Origin: Ophiobolus disseminans
Lineage: Eukaryota; Ascomycota; Dothideomycetes; Pleosporales; Phaeosphaeriaceae
DNA length: 64,000 nucleotides
Direction of reading: 5' to 3'
Assembly: GCA_010093685.1 (NCBI GenBank)
Contig: MU006218.1
Location: 1,275,766 to 1,339,765 of the forward strand
The notes beneath the pieces are model-generated. The model was not told where the DNA came from, did no database searches, and was given only the letters and a program-made list of their open reading frames with translations. A program made the position numbers and the translations under genes. How positions within the stretch are numbered: the stretch's first letter is position 1; every line of letters starts with the position of its first letter. This document shows, one piece after another, positions 23,597-35,077 of this stretch.

Positions 23597-25857
23597 ATGA
23601 CACACGCACAAGCATGCAGACCTTGCGCGAAACGTAAGGTTCGTTGCGATAAGCTCGAGCCGTGTTCGAATTGCAAGCGTCGCACCGACCGATGTGTTTA
23701 TCCCACTGAAGCGCCATCAAATCGTATCCGGGAGCTTGAACGCCTCGTTCAGGAGCTCGGTGGCACTCCGAAGATAGACAGCAATCCCCATAACAGGACA
23801 GCTCGAAATGAAACGGGCACAAATAATGACGCGCTGTCGCCGGCTCCGGGTAGGAGCAACGACCCAATGATGCTGGAAGTAGATGGGAACGTCCAGTATC
23901 TCGAATCGTACGTGTCCTGCCCGTTGCGAGCTGCATGCTATCGCGCGGTAGTGCTTCGAAAACGTGCAGGATCACAGTTTGCGAGATTCACTTCTGTTCC
24001 CTTCGCTCGTAGCTGGCCTCAACCAGTACTTTCCGGTGCCGGCTGCGAGCGACTATGATCAGGGTTGAATTTTCGAGATGTCAATACTCCGAATCCATTC
24101 AGGACCAGTGTCTTGTCATTTCGCTCGCAGCTGGTGATACACATTCATCAGCAAACATCCACTGACAATTTGTAGGCGTGCCTGGCATGGCTGGCGAGGC
24201 CGGTTGGGCAACGACGAAGGTCACAATGCAAACTTACAGAAACCTAATACATCACGCCCACGGCCGCACGCGTTGGTAGGCTCGCCAGTCGAACGCGGTG
24301 GTCATCAGAAGACTTCACTTGAGCCTGTACCCCAAGATCGCTCTACATTTCTCTGGGACACTTTCATCAAGCGAGTTGAGCCCTTTATGAGAGTTCTGTT
24401 CAGCTGGTCGCTACAAGAGCTGAAGGCTAAATCTACGGAACAGCACTCATCGCTTTCTGCTAGTGAAGATGCGCTGGTGAGCGCCATTTACTATGCAGCG
24501 ACAAACAGTCTTCTAGAAGAAGAATGTCAGCGAGCAACAGGCTTACTTCAGTCCGCGTTGATTAATGAGCACCAAGCACGTTGCGAGTCTGCTCTGTTGC
24601 GCATGGACCTGCTGTGTATAACAGACTTCACCACGATCAGGGCAATTGTCTTCTACGTGGTATGTTGCGTTTGAGTTGTCCACACTAGCTTAGCTGACAT
24701 ACGCAGATGGCTAGTGTGAATCGTTTGAGTCCGCAGAGCCTCTGGTCGCTCATGGGCATGACCGTCCGCAATGCCGAGAAGCTTGGTCTTCACCGCGATG
24801 GCACCGTCCTTGGTTTGTCTCCGATGGAGACGGAAGAGCGACGGCGGCTCTGGTGGCAACTCCAGCAGCTAGACCTGGTGTTCGCAGTCAGGATGGGCCT
24901 TACTCCCATGACTTTGACAGCCGATTGGGACGTCAAACTGCCCCTGAACATCGAGGATGAGGACATCCATAAAGCGAGCCCATCAACGCCAACGGAGAGG
25001 AAAAGCTTGACAAGTATGTCCTACTGCCTCTTCCCATCCTGGGTCATTAATCAGCAACGCCAGTCCCTGCTCACGAAGAACATACGTTTCGAACTCTCCT
25101 GGCAGGCAAACAACGCGCTGTCTGAATCAATACGGAACGATCTGGTGACACATATCGAAAACGGCATCAACCAGACTTTCCTACAGTATTGCGATCCCCT
25201 GAACCCGTTGGACCAGCGTTTGCAGCTATTTGCGAGGCTGTTCATTGCCTCCACTCGGCTGCGAGTACTACATACCCGGATCTCGGAGCACAGCAGTGTT
25301 GAAGAACGCGCAGAGCTGCTTGCAATCTCTGTACAGTCACTGCGCTACAATATAGCGATTCAGACCCAACCGTCGCTGTTATACTATCGCTGGCTGATGA
25401 AAGGCTGGCTCGTATGGCAGGCTTGTAAGTAAACACGCACCACGAAGACTTTTTTCTAATCTCCGTAGTCATGATCGTACTTATCGAAGCGTCTGGTTCG
25501 AGCGATATCAAGGGAGATGAGCTCTGGGAACTTCTCAGCAAGGTGTACGAGGCTAATCCTGATCTTTACGACCTCGCAGACGATCGACGAAAGCTGCACG
25601 CAGCCGAGCTCATTGTGGCTGCATCGAAAGCTCACCGAGCCAAGCACGGGAGCTCGCCGCTCGAGAGTCTGATGCCATTCGAGCAGCTGAAGGGAGTGCT
25701 CGCCGCTTATCGTGCGGCCACTGGGGCAGATGGATCCATGCAGAACGCCACCGTCCTTGCAGTCGATGACGGGCTGTCTCTCGACATAGATCTTGGATTT
25801 GAGTTCGATATGGACTTCCACGATATTGATTGGAGCTTTTGGAATAGTATAGATTGA
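23597..25857 (+). CDS. Zn2Cys6 transcription factor with fungal-specific TF domain
   Basis: Four exons: 23597-23907, 24176-24659, 24707-25424 and 25469-25857, giving 633 aa with frame kept throughout. The binuclear zinc cluster is at residues 7-33 with spacing C-x2-C-x6-C-x5-C-x2-C-x6-C, followed by a short coiled-coil-like RIRELERLVQELG. The middle domain carries the family's NAEKLGLHRDG and EERRRLWWQL signatures. The acidic C-terminus (DLGFEFDMDFHDIDWSFW) could activate transcription. I start at MTHAQAC because upstream Met codons would precede the zinc cluster with low-complexity sequence. The first intron (268 nt) is long for this genome and is the least certain part. It probably regulates the divergent exporter. 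Confidence 0.88.
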
Positions 25858-26223
25858 CTGAATGTGCCATTGCCAATAACATGCAATAGCTCTTTCACTG
25901 ACCTACCCTTTCTTGTTTTAGCGGCTTCTTACTACTAGTATAATCTTTTAGAAAGTTAAAAACTTACAGTCAAGAAAAATCAAAATTGTTAAGAGTGAAA
26001 TTCAGCTCTAAAGTCAATCGAATAATAACAAGGTAGGTATCTGAGTTTAGATCTTTAAAATTAGTCGGTCTAGGTTCGCTAAGACAAATCGTGTTTGTGA
26101 ACCACGGAAACCGCCGCCCGTCATCTATCGCATTCGGCTAAACCTTTGTCCGGCCCGTTATCGATTCTCAAGAAAAAGTTATGCCAAGAGTTCGACACTA
26201 TCGACGTCCAACCCAACGACAAC
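25858..26223. other. AT-rich intergenic stretch
   Basis: About 365 bp between the regulator stop and the RPF2 start. Roughly 25900-26090 is AT-rich compared with its neighbours and contains no frame of note. With 21430-21587 it brackets the MFS/regulator pair. The RPF2 promoter lies in the right part. Confidence 0.45.
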
Positions 26224-27325
26224 ATGTTGAAGCAAGTGTACGCATACAACCCCCTGTGGAGTTTACAGGTAGCAGGATGCTGACACTATTCCCAGAAAAC
26301 CCAAAAATGCCCGCGCAAAGCGCGCAATGGCGAAGCGCGAGCCGCAGCACCACGAGAACCCAAAGACGACGCTCTTCGTCTCCGGCCAAAAAACGTCGCA
26401 GATCCTAAAGCTCGCCGTCGCCGACCTGAGCACACTCAAGCGACCCTTCTGCGAGAAGTTCACCAAGAAAAATGACATCCATCCCTTCGACGATGCTTCT
26501 TGTACGCACCTCGGCATACAACCTGACCATCATCTCAGAAGAAACTAACACTCCACAGCCCTCGAGTTCTTCTCCCTCAAGAACGACACATCCCTCCTCC
26601 TCCTCTCGCTGCACTCAAAGAAGCGCCCCCACTGCCTCACCCTCGCACGCACCTTCTCCCACAAGATCCTCGACATGCTCGAGCTCTACATCAACCCCGA
26701 GACCTTCCGCACGCTCCAGCAATTCAAAAACAAGAAGCCCTCCGTCGGCCTCAAGCCTTTGATCGCTTTCCACGGCACCGTCTTCGAGGACCCGAACGAG
26801 ACAAAGTACACGCTGGCCAAGAGCCTGCTGGTCGACTTCTTCAAGGGCCAAGACGCAACTGAAGTCGACGTCGAGGGTCTGCAGTACCTGATCAGTATCA
26901 GCGCCGAAGAACCCACAGACACGCGCCCAAACCCGGAAGTCAAGCTACGATTCTACCTCCTCCGCACCAAGCGCAGCGGCCAAAAACTGCCGCGCGTCGA
27001 AGTCGAAGAAATGGGCCCCCGGATGGACTTGACCCTCGGCCGCGAACAATTCCCCGACGCAGACATGATGAAGCAGGCGCTCAAGAAGCCCAAGGGCTCG
27101 GAGCCGCGCACGAAGAAGAACATCGACACGGATGGCATGGGCGACAAGACGGGTAAGATTCATGTGGGCAAGCAGGACTTTGGCAACTTGCAGACGAGGA
27201 AGATGAAGGGTCTGAAGAGGAGTCGGGTGGATAGGGATGAGGGGAATGAGGAGGTGGGTGTTGAGGATGACAATGCAACCGGAGGCGCTGCGGAGGCGGC
27301 GTTGACGAAGAAGATTAAAGTATAG
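26224..27325 (+). CDS. RPF2: ribosome production factor 2 (Brix domain)
   Basis: Three exons: 26224-26237 (only 14 nt), 26296-26501 and 26559-27325. The introns are 58 and 57 nt, and the product is 328 aa. The tiny first exon encodes MLKQ plus two bases and splices to KPKNARAKRAMAKREP, matching the conserved Rpf2 N-terminus. The Brix domain follows (about 30-235) with LFVSGQKTSQ, LKRPFCEKFTKKNDIHPF and KKRPHCLTLAR. The C-terminus is Lys-rich and acidic, fitting a nucleolar protein. Known role: with Rrs1, Rpf2 recruits the 5S rRNA-L5-L11 particle to pre-60S ribosomes. A model lacking the micro-exon would lose the true start. Confidence 0.95.
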
Positions 27326-27523
27326 ACATGTCAAGCTGTGTGGACAGTAGTATATTGCATGGACGGCGTCCGGGCGTTGATTTGGTGTTGGAACTATACC
27401 ACTGGGGCAACAGGCGCTTCAAAAGTGTGCAATGATATCTGTTAATTGCAACCACGCCGCTCATGCATCAACAACCAGTGAGCTATGCGTATCTACACCA
27501 GACCTTCTTACCGCCATGATACG

Positions 27524-30500
27524 TCACTCATCATCCTCCTCATCCACACTCAACCACTTAGCCCGACACCTCACCGCCGTCCCCCTAACCTCCCTCTTCC
27601 CATCATCCAGCGCCGCAATCAATTTCTTAACAACCTGCCTGCGATACGGCAGCACAACCTCCTGTTTGAATTTCTCCGCCACAAGCGTCAGCGCTTTCAG
27701 TGCCGCTACTCTCACCGCAGGCGGACTGCTCTTGTCCTTGCTCGTCGCATTCGTAAGCAGCCGTGATATCAGCGCGTTGAGATGTTCTTCCAGAACTTGT
27801 GGTTTCTCGATGAGCGTGGACATGAGCGTTCCGATCGCTGCTTCTTTGACGGCATCCACGCCTTTGAGGTCGAGGGATTGGAGCAGTAGAGTGACGAGTT
27901 GGTTTACTTCTTCGACGACGATGTCGAAAGGCATCCATCTAAGTGCGCCGGAGAGGGCGATGAGGTAGTTAGGTCTAGTCTGCGGATCTGCCTCTTTGAA
28001 CGCTTTTGTGATGCTGGGCACTAGGAGCGCAAAGCTCTTGTGCTTATGAAGACCGAGGATTTGGCAGTGGTTTTCCTTTGTGAGGAGGTCGTCAGGTTGG
28101 AGCAGGGTGGAGAAGCCGTGGGCTACTGTTGTGCCGTATTTGGGGTGTGAGAGGAGGGACAAAAGGGTTGGGTAGAGGGTGCTTAGGACTGGACTGCTTC
28201 GGAGGACGATGCCTTTGAGGCATGCGAAGATGATGCGTATCCGCGGTGGATCGAGCTTATCGGAGTTGAAGAGATCGAACTCTGCGATGAGCGGGTCCAT
28301 GCACGTCTTGAGCGCGGCGGAAGTGTAGTATTTATTGATGACGAGAGACATCTGGCGGAGAGATGCTGATCGGATAGGTATCGACAACGACGGTTGTTGG
28401 GCGTAATTCGCAAGTGATGAGACGAGGAACTGTAGTTCGCACGGAAGTGTTGCATCCTTTCGGAAAGAAGCCAGCAGGTGAGTAGAGACGATCATGGTTT
28501 TGTGTGTCTCTGGTGCAGCATCCCACTTGAATGGTGGCAGCTGGTTCTCTGGAACACCACGGAAGAGTGTGTATACCTCAGCCGCGACTGCATTCTGTTG
28601 TTCAGTGGGTTGCGATCGAATGATAAGGTTGCATATCCGACCGACCAGATCCAGTGTTCTCTCATCGTCAAAGGCGACCGGATGGGAAGCGTCAGAACTT
28701 GATGCGCGCTGTAGAAGAGGCAACGCAATGTCTGTGTAGTAACTCGATTTCCCTGAGTCTTGCGAGAGCTTTCCCTCGCCTTTCGTAAGTGCGTAAAGAA
28801 TGGCTGACAGTAGCGCAACAATGTACTCCGAGGAGGCACCTTGCGATACTGCTGCACTGAACTTGTTCTTCAGTCGCAACAAGACAGTGTCGAACACTTG
28901 CTCTTCGCTCGCAAGCTTTGCAAAAGCCTCCAGAACGGTCGAATATGCCCTTGAGCCATCGGCGTTAGTGTCTGGGAGCTGTGCAAGGAAAGCTGGGAAG
29001 GCTTTATCGACCACGACCTGTGGTTTTTGGTGTGCAATCTCAACTATACCGCTGATCGCTGCTTCCTTTACTTCATTCTTGCCGTGGGACTCCTCGTGGA
29101 TGACAATGACATGTAAGAGCTGGATAATACGACCCACATGTTCATCACTCAGTAGCTGACGTGCCTTTGATACTTGTAAAAGGCCATCTAGGCATACCAA
29201 GCGGAACGACACTTCTTTAGCTGGCGCTGTCTCCAGTCCATTGAGCATAACTTCGAGAGCCTGGTCGCGAAATTGAGACAAAGCGTTATTCCCAGCTTGA
29301 TCTCCGGCGGGTCCCATGGTGCGCCAGTCGCCATAGACTTCAATGTTCGCGCGAACAAGCTGGACTAGAACTTCCAATAAACCTCTTCGCTTCGCCATAG
29401 TATCGGCGGTTTGGAACAGTAGGAACAAAGTTGGCAGTACGCCCGCCAGCAAAGTATTAGTTACCTCGGCAGATACATTTGCAATCTTCTGCAATATGCG
29501 TGCTGACGCTTGTGATTGTTTCGTCGGTGCATCTTCAAGGTGCTCATTGCACTCTTTGATGATCGGTCGCAAATAGGCGTTCAGAGAACCACTTGTGCCT
29601 TGAGACAGTGTCCTTGCGATAGCGGCCAGACCTGAAAGAGCTTCTTGTGCGAGATCTTCCTCCTGGACATTGAGTATCTCAAACTTCAACGCGTCCCACA
29701 ATGTTATTGCGTAGAGCGACACCGTCCGTGGACCATATTCGGCGACGGATGCTGTGATGGTTTGCAGAACATCTCGCTTCGTATTCATCGACGTGGAATC
29801 CAGCTTGTCCAGCAGCGCAGGAAAAGCATAAGGCGCAAAATCTGCGGTAGAAGAAATACAATCCTTAAGGCGATCTTTCAAGTCTTGAGCGGTAATGCCG
29901 TATGGGTCGTCTGGAGGTGGCCTGAATGTGATGGGAAAGTAGTTAAACACAGCGTCGAAAAGTTCTTGGGCATCTGCACCAATGTTCCACTCTGTCATTG
30001 GTACTCTCAGGATAGAGAAGACCATCATGAGATTACGGGGATCCTTTTCGCCGTCAAAGTATGCGATGAAACGGGACATGAAGTCCGGTCTTGACTCATT
30101 ATGTTCTCGTAAAGCTTCGCGGTATTTGGCCATGAGCGTGTCGACCAACCGCAATACCGGGTATCGCTCGCTCTGCTGCTTGAACTGCCGCAATGGGTGG
30201 GTATTTGTGAGCAAGGCCTCGATGATGCCAACAACGCGAACGTCGTCCCATTTCCCTAGCTCTTCTAGTGCCAGCAGCGCTTTTGCGCAAGAGCCCAGGC
30301 CTTCTGTGTCTTCCGTTCTGGAAAGAGTGAAATCGCATAGTAGGTTTCCTGTTTTTACTCGTCAGCCCAGGTCCCTTCGTCGCAGCACAAGCCTGATTCA
30401 GACCGCCTGATATTCTTCAGAGCATCATTGCCCCACCGCCGACACCATGTTGTGTATATGCTCGGAAACGACCGGCCCAGAACCTTAGCGCCTGACAACG

Positions 30501-30912
30501 GGTTGAGTCTCATTCTAGTGTGGCAAGGTATGGGGCGTCATGCGTGTGACAAGATTGGTGAAGTAAGGGGTAGACATACGCTGCTGGAGTGTCAGGACCT
30601 TTTGCGGAGTCGATGCCAGCACCTCGGCGAGATACGACATGGCTATGGTACTATTAGCGACATGCAGTACAATTACATCTCACACACTCACTCTTCGCCC
30701 GTGTCGGTCCATCTTCGCTGTTGAGGTATTCCCCAAGATCGGTCACGAGGCTTATGAGCTTCAGTTGCCCATCTTTCAGTCCTATGCGCTATCAGCACTC
30801 TGCCGCCCCGCTCTGCGCCGCCAAACGTACGCGTTGCGCTCTTTTGCGCCGTTTCAGTCGCTTCCTTCTTATTCCTGTCATAGTCCAGCAAGTATTGCTG
30901 AATATCTGACAT
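27524..30912 (-). CDS. MMS19: MMS19 / Met18, cytosolic Fe-S assembly targeting protein
   Basis: Four exons: 30912-30831, 30772-30692, 30642-30580 and 30348-27524, giving 1016 aa. The introns are 58, 49 and 231 nt. The N-terminus begins MSDIQQYLLDYDRNKKEA, and the small exons supply LKLISLVTDLGEYLNSEDG and SYLAEVLA. The conserved LLCDFTLSR and GLGSCAKALLALEELGKW follow. The rest is HEAT-repeat alpha solenoid, with the MMS19 C-terminal block ending in an acidic tail. Known role: in the CIA targeting complex, it hands [4Fe-4S] clusters to nuclear DNA-repair and replication enzymes such as XPD-type helicases. The third intron is unusually long but the protein joins cleanly across it. Convergent with RPF2 (198 bp between stops) and divergent from MTD1. 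Confidence 0.95.
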
Positions 30913-31228
30913 TGCAGCGACGCGTCTTGTATATATGAAAGAAAGTCGATACTGCGCACGCGCTTCGGAAAGCTGCAGATTGTCGCTTGCCGATGACGTT
31001 AGAGGTTTGTCCAAAAGCTGATTGGCCGGTATCGGAGTGGTGGGGCAGGGGTCGAAAAAAAGTTATGGGAGCGCGGAGTCGCATGAAATGAGTTGATTGC
31101 GCGTATATTGGGGCGTGATTGACTTTGAGAAGCTTGCATGGTGTGCCATTCCGTACTTTTCACACCTACTTCCCCGCCGAGCTTTTCGTTCCTTCTCCTG
31201 CGTCCCAATACCGCAAAACTACCCCGCC
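30913..31228. promoter_or_regulatory. shared promoter of MMS19 and MTD1
   Basis: 316 bp between the divergent MMS19 and MTD1 start codons. The MTD1 side shows a C/T-rich tract (around 31160-31225), as often found at fungal transcription starts. No TATA box is clear. Confidence 0.5.
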
Positions 31229-32330
31229 ATGGCCGAAGAGAAACCCAATTGCAAGGTCATTCTTGCGAACAACATCGCCAAAAGTCTGCTTGAAGAAGTC
31301 AGAGATGGCTTGAGCAAGATCGAGCGAAAGCCGCTACTTGTCGGCTTCCTGTCAAGTGCAGATCCTGCTGCTCGAGTCTACGCGGAATGGACGGGCAAGA
31401 CATGTACTGAAAAGTGAGCATGTTCATCGAACTGACCTAGGTATACGATTCAGCTTGGAACAACGAGAGCTGATGTTAATGTAGTGGCTTCGCTTTCGAC
31501 CTACGCGAAGTGGACCGCGAACTACTCGAAGACGCCCTCATCGATGCGAACAACGACAACTCGGTCGACGGTATAATCGTCTACTACCCCATCTTCAACA
31601 ATCGACAAGATCAGTATCTACAGCAGATCGTTTCTATTGACAAGGATGTTGAGGGTCTGTCGCATCGGTACATCTTCAACATGTACCAGAACATTCGCTT
31701 CTTGGATTCCGTGAACACGAAGAAGAGCATATTGCCATGCACACCGCTGGCTGTGATCAAGATCTTGGAATACCTAAGGATCTACAACACAATTCTGCCA
31801 TACGGAAACAGGCTGCATGGGCGCACAATCACGGTCATAAACAGGAGTGAGGTTGTCGGACGGCCACTGGCAGCGCTGCTTGCCAACGATGGCGCATGCG
31901 TATACAGTGTCGACATCAGTGATGTGCAAGAATTCACGCGCGGTGTTGGACTCCGGAAACGAAGACACGAGGTGGTTGACAAGCCCGACTGGACACTCGA
32001 CGATTGCCTGCCCATCAGCGACGTGGTCATCAGTGGAGTGCCTGGCGACAAGTACAAGGTACCGCTAGAGAAGATGCGAGCTGGTGCAGTCTGCATTAAC
32101 TTCTCGAGCGAGAGGAACTTCACGCCTGAAGTGAAGGAAAAGGCATCGATATATGTACCTGCGATTGGCAAGGTTACTATTGCGGTTCTACTGAGGAATT
32201 TGCTCGTAAGTTTTCGTAGTAGCCCGTAAGGATATTGCTCACACATTGGTAGCGTCTAGCCCAGAACCGAATCGATGCTGCTGCGGAGTCGACTGCGACC
32301 GACGAAAAGGCTATCACATCAGGCGCCTAA
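31229..32330 (+). CDS. MTD1: NAD-dependent 5,10-methylenetetrahydrofolate dehydrogenase
   Basis: Three exons: 31229-31413, 31485-32205 and 32253-32330; introns 71 and 47 nt; 327 aa. The N-terminal catalytic domain has VGFLSSADPAARVYAEWT and the dinucleotide domain carries INRSEVVGRPLAALLANDGA. The motif KKSILPCTPLAVIKILEYL is characteristic of the monofunctional, cytosolic, NAD-dependent Mtd1 type rather than the trifunctional C1-THF synthase. It oxidises 5,10-methylene-THF to 5,10-methenyl-THF, feeding formyl-THF into purine synthesis. The last exon supplies only the C-terminal helix (RLAQNRIDAAAES); without it the frame would end in unrelated residues. The start is the ATG in CCGCCATGGCC, a good fungal context. 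Intact. Confidence 0.95.
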
Positions 32331-32666
32331 GCCGCCCCATTCCCAGACCTTAACCACCATCTCCTTTTTTGATACCCACTAGAAGATCAAGTTATCCACC
32401 AAAATTCTATTGTATTCGCAAACTTTATTATACCACTCTCACAGTCATGTCATGAACACAGCTGTCAAGAAAATTTGCTGGTCCATTTTAGGGTCTTAGG
32501 CGCCAATTATGGTTCCATGGTTCTTGTCCTGCACCAACCATGAACCTGCAACGTATCATCCCCGCTTCCAAAAGTCGTTGTTTCTCCTATATAAACTCGT
32601 CCCCCTTCCTCGTCTCTCGCTTATCATACCAGCAGACCAGAGATAATCTCAGCACACAAACACACC
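32331..32666. promoter_or_regulatory. intergenic region with TATA box for the next gene
   Basis: 336 bp. The left half is the MTD1 3' region. TATATAAA at about 32588-32595 lies some 75 bp upstream of the next ATG and is followed by a C/T-rich tract, a convincing core promoter. Confidence 0.6.
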
Positions 32667-33719
32667 ATGGATATCTTCCACCTCATAAGCTTGGACATGT
32701 CACGCTCCCATAACTCGACCTCGGACCCACTAACCAACTATTGCAAATTTTCCATTGCTTGCTACCCGTATGTAAAGATAGGATACGAGCCAAGCAGAAC
32801 AATAAAAATACTAACGTCGACTAGGGACTATATGGTCACTCACAAGCTCTTCATCTTCGTCACGTCAATAGTAGTTGCTCTCGGCGTTTGCGCCTGCGAA
32901 TACCTTAACGCCAACGTCAATACCGACCCTAGCCAACCCCACCAGTCCCGCATCGGTTGCTTTAGGGCTTACCTTGCAGAAAATTGCGAAGCTTACCAGG
33001 AATTCATCGAGATGACGAATGAATCACGCAGCCTTGAAGAACCAGCAATCCAGCCCTCGGGCGATGAAAAGACCAATTCGCACACCGCCGAAGAGAAGAT
33101 TCCTGATCTTCCCACATCATGCACAAACCCACGCTGTCCTTGGAACATCGCTCTGGAAGAGCTGAAAGCTCCAGAAATTTCCTCGCGTCGCCTGTCGTTT
33201 CTCCCCGTGTTAGAACTAGTTGTCCTCCTCTCTATCTACGCCTTCATCAAATCTGCCTTCTACTCCTTCCTCGCCACGGTCTCGTACGTATCCTACAGGT
33301 TCCTCTCTGCCGACGTCACCATCGATTCCCAACAACCACCCCAGACCCGCTTTACGGCCTATCAAACCGCTGTCCTTGCCTTCGTCGCGGATCGGAATAA
33401 TAGAGTGTATCTCACAGATGTCACTCTGCTCTCGCAGGTGATCATCTTCGTGGTACTTCTCTACTCTGGCAGCGTTTGTACGACGGCCGCATTCGGTGTT
33501 GTGTGCTGGTTGAAGGGCTCTTTGTACGAGTCGCAAGAAAGGGAGATTTTCGATTTGAAGGCTGAGAGAAGGATGTTGAGGAGAGAGAATATGAAGCTTA
33601 TGGTGAAAGAGGCGAAGAAGGAGGTGGAAACGACGACGAAGAAAGAGGTGGAGAATGTGGAGAGGGAGACGGCTGAGGAATCAGATGAGGAATGGGAGGT
33701 ATGCGAGACGGAGGAGTAA
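32667..33719 (+). CDS. hypothetical three-pass membrane protein with C-terminal coiled coil
   Basis: The open frame is 350 codons, but it contains a textbook intron at 32768-32824 (GTATGT...CTAAC...CTAG, 57 nt, in frame and stop-free). Splicing gives 331 aa, which I prefer. Hydrophobic segments follow KLFIFVTSIVVALGVCA, FLPVLELVVLLSIYAF and LLSQVIIFVVLLYSG. The loop between the first two is acidic and carries two Cys. After the last helix a charged stretch (EREIFDLKAERRMLRREN...) predicts a coiled coil, ending in a Glu-rich acidic tail. I do not recognise the family. It is convergent with the next gene, 213 bp apart. A TATA box sits upstream. Confidence 0.75.
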   Translation: MDIFHLISLDMSRSHNSTSDPLTNYCKFSIACYPYVKIGYEPSRTIKILTSTRDYMVTHKLFIFVTSIVVALGVCACEYLNANVNTDPSQPHQSRIGCFRAYLAENCEAYQEFIEMTNESRSLEEPAIQPSGDEKTNSHTAEEKIPDLPTSCTNPRCPWNIALEELKAPEISSRRLSFLPVLELVVLLSIYAFIKSAFYSFLATVSYVSYRFLSADVTIDSQQPPQTRFTAYQTAVLAFVADRNNRVYLTDVTLLSQVIIFVVLLYSGSVCTTAAFGVVCWLKGSLYESQEREIFDLKAERRMLRRENMKLMVKEAKKEVETTTKKEVENVERETAEESDEEWEVCETEE

Positions 33720-33932
33720 ACCATGTGCTAATCAGACGCTGGCTGTAACCCCAGACCAATCAATGGTTTATGTCGACCCTGACACATCGTCTCGAACGCG
33801 TCGACCGCGCCTTCACAAGGTTCCACCTTCAATGAAATGCTAGATTGAAAGATAACTTCTCATTCAGATGCCAGTCTTGACTATCTGCATCCTACTCAAT
33901 TATTTCCATCATCACATCTATCACAGCCCTAT

Positions 33933-34469
33933 CTACACCCTCTTCCTCTTGCCCTCACCCACCAATCTTCCCCTCTCCACCCACCACCCCACCCACGCAA
34001 CCCCAACTACCACTGGAAACCCATACAACTGCGGTCTCCCATCGCCGAACTCCGGATCCATCCACAATGCTCCCGGGTACAAAATGCCACTCAAACTCGA
34101 CACGTAGATCATAGTCTGCAGCACCAGCACCCAGGTCAAATGCGTCAGTTGCTGCTGTGGAGACGGCGTTGATGGAATGGTGATGAAGAGCGCGTAGAAG
34201 GTGATTAGCCCGATGAAGAGGCCCATGGACATTGTTTGCCCGTTGTGGTAGCGTGCGTGTGGGGGCCAGGTGGGGTTGTGGATGTGTGTTTCACTGGTGG
34301 GGGTGGTTAGTGTATGTTGACTAGACACAACTGGCTTCGTGAGCGAGGCAATGGCGGTAATAGTTTGAAGATTCGTTGCTTACTTCCAGTCTGCTAGAAA
34401 GGGTCCGATGGTGGTGATGAGGTTCACGAGAAGGAGGAGAGATTTGCCGGGGGTAAATGCTGGTGACAT
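33933..34469 (-). CDS. small integral membrane protein, probably DUF6640 family
   Basis: Two exons, 34469-34384 and 34293-33933, with a 90-nt intron (34294-34383); 148 aa. The first exon encodes a short hydrophobic helix (KSLLLLVNLITTIGPFLADW). Splicing gives DWNETHIHNPTWPPHARYHNGQTMSMG, a block I associate with the fungal DUF6640 membrane family. Three further hydrophobic segments follow (GLFIGLITFYALFI, WVLVLQTMIYVSSL, FPVVVGVAWVGWW), and the tail is basic (GKRKRV). Four transmembrane helices are likely. Function unknown. Ignoring the first exon would lose the start and the first helix. The DUF number is from memory and should be treated as tentative. Confidence 0.8.
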
Positions 34470-35077
34470 TTTTGGAACAAAGATATTTGATGTAGAACTG
34501 TTTGTGAGTGACTTCAAGTATTTAAGGGAGCAGGTGATTATGCACTTTAAGATATAACCTTAATATGCGAATACGGTGTCTGTTTTGCAAAGAGCGTTAG
34601 GTTCGGAGATATGAGGCTCGCTTTCCGTAACTACGAGCCGATGACGTAAGACCTGAACAACATATTTTTGATAACACGAAGCGTCTGAACTTGACGTCTA
34701 CAACACCTTAAATGTTGATCTAGTACGTTGGTGTACTATAGGAACCTACTTCTTGAGTGTGTTCGCCCGCCCCCACTTTTTGCTTTATGCATCCATACTC
34801 AGCCATGGGCGGCATGACTGCATGGACACGAAGCTGTGGCTGCAGGTGGCTTGAGCATGGGATCAATTCACTGGTTGGCAGCACGACGCATATAGAAACT
34901 GTACTGGCTGTGTGGCTGCTTGAATAATTAACACAGCCTTGATCGTATCGCAAACCCAGTTTTCGCCATGCTCGCCTGAAGCTAGAAATTGAACATCTGC
35001 TGGGAGCCTTACAGGCTACCTTCACTCCCCTTCCCTCTCTTTACGCCAGTACTTATCGAGCTCTTAGTATAGCTATC
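34470..35077. other. intergenic region between divergent genes
   Basis: About 608 bp between two divergent start codons, so it contains both promoters. A minus-strand frame of 101 codons (34720-35025) has no supporting features and is not called. No repeats seen. Confidence 0.5.
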
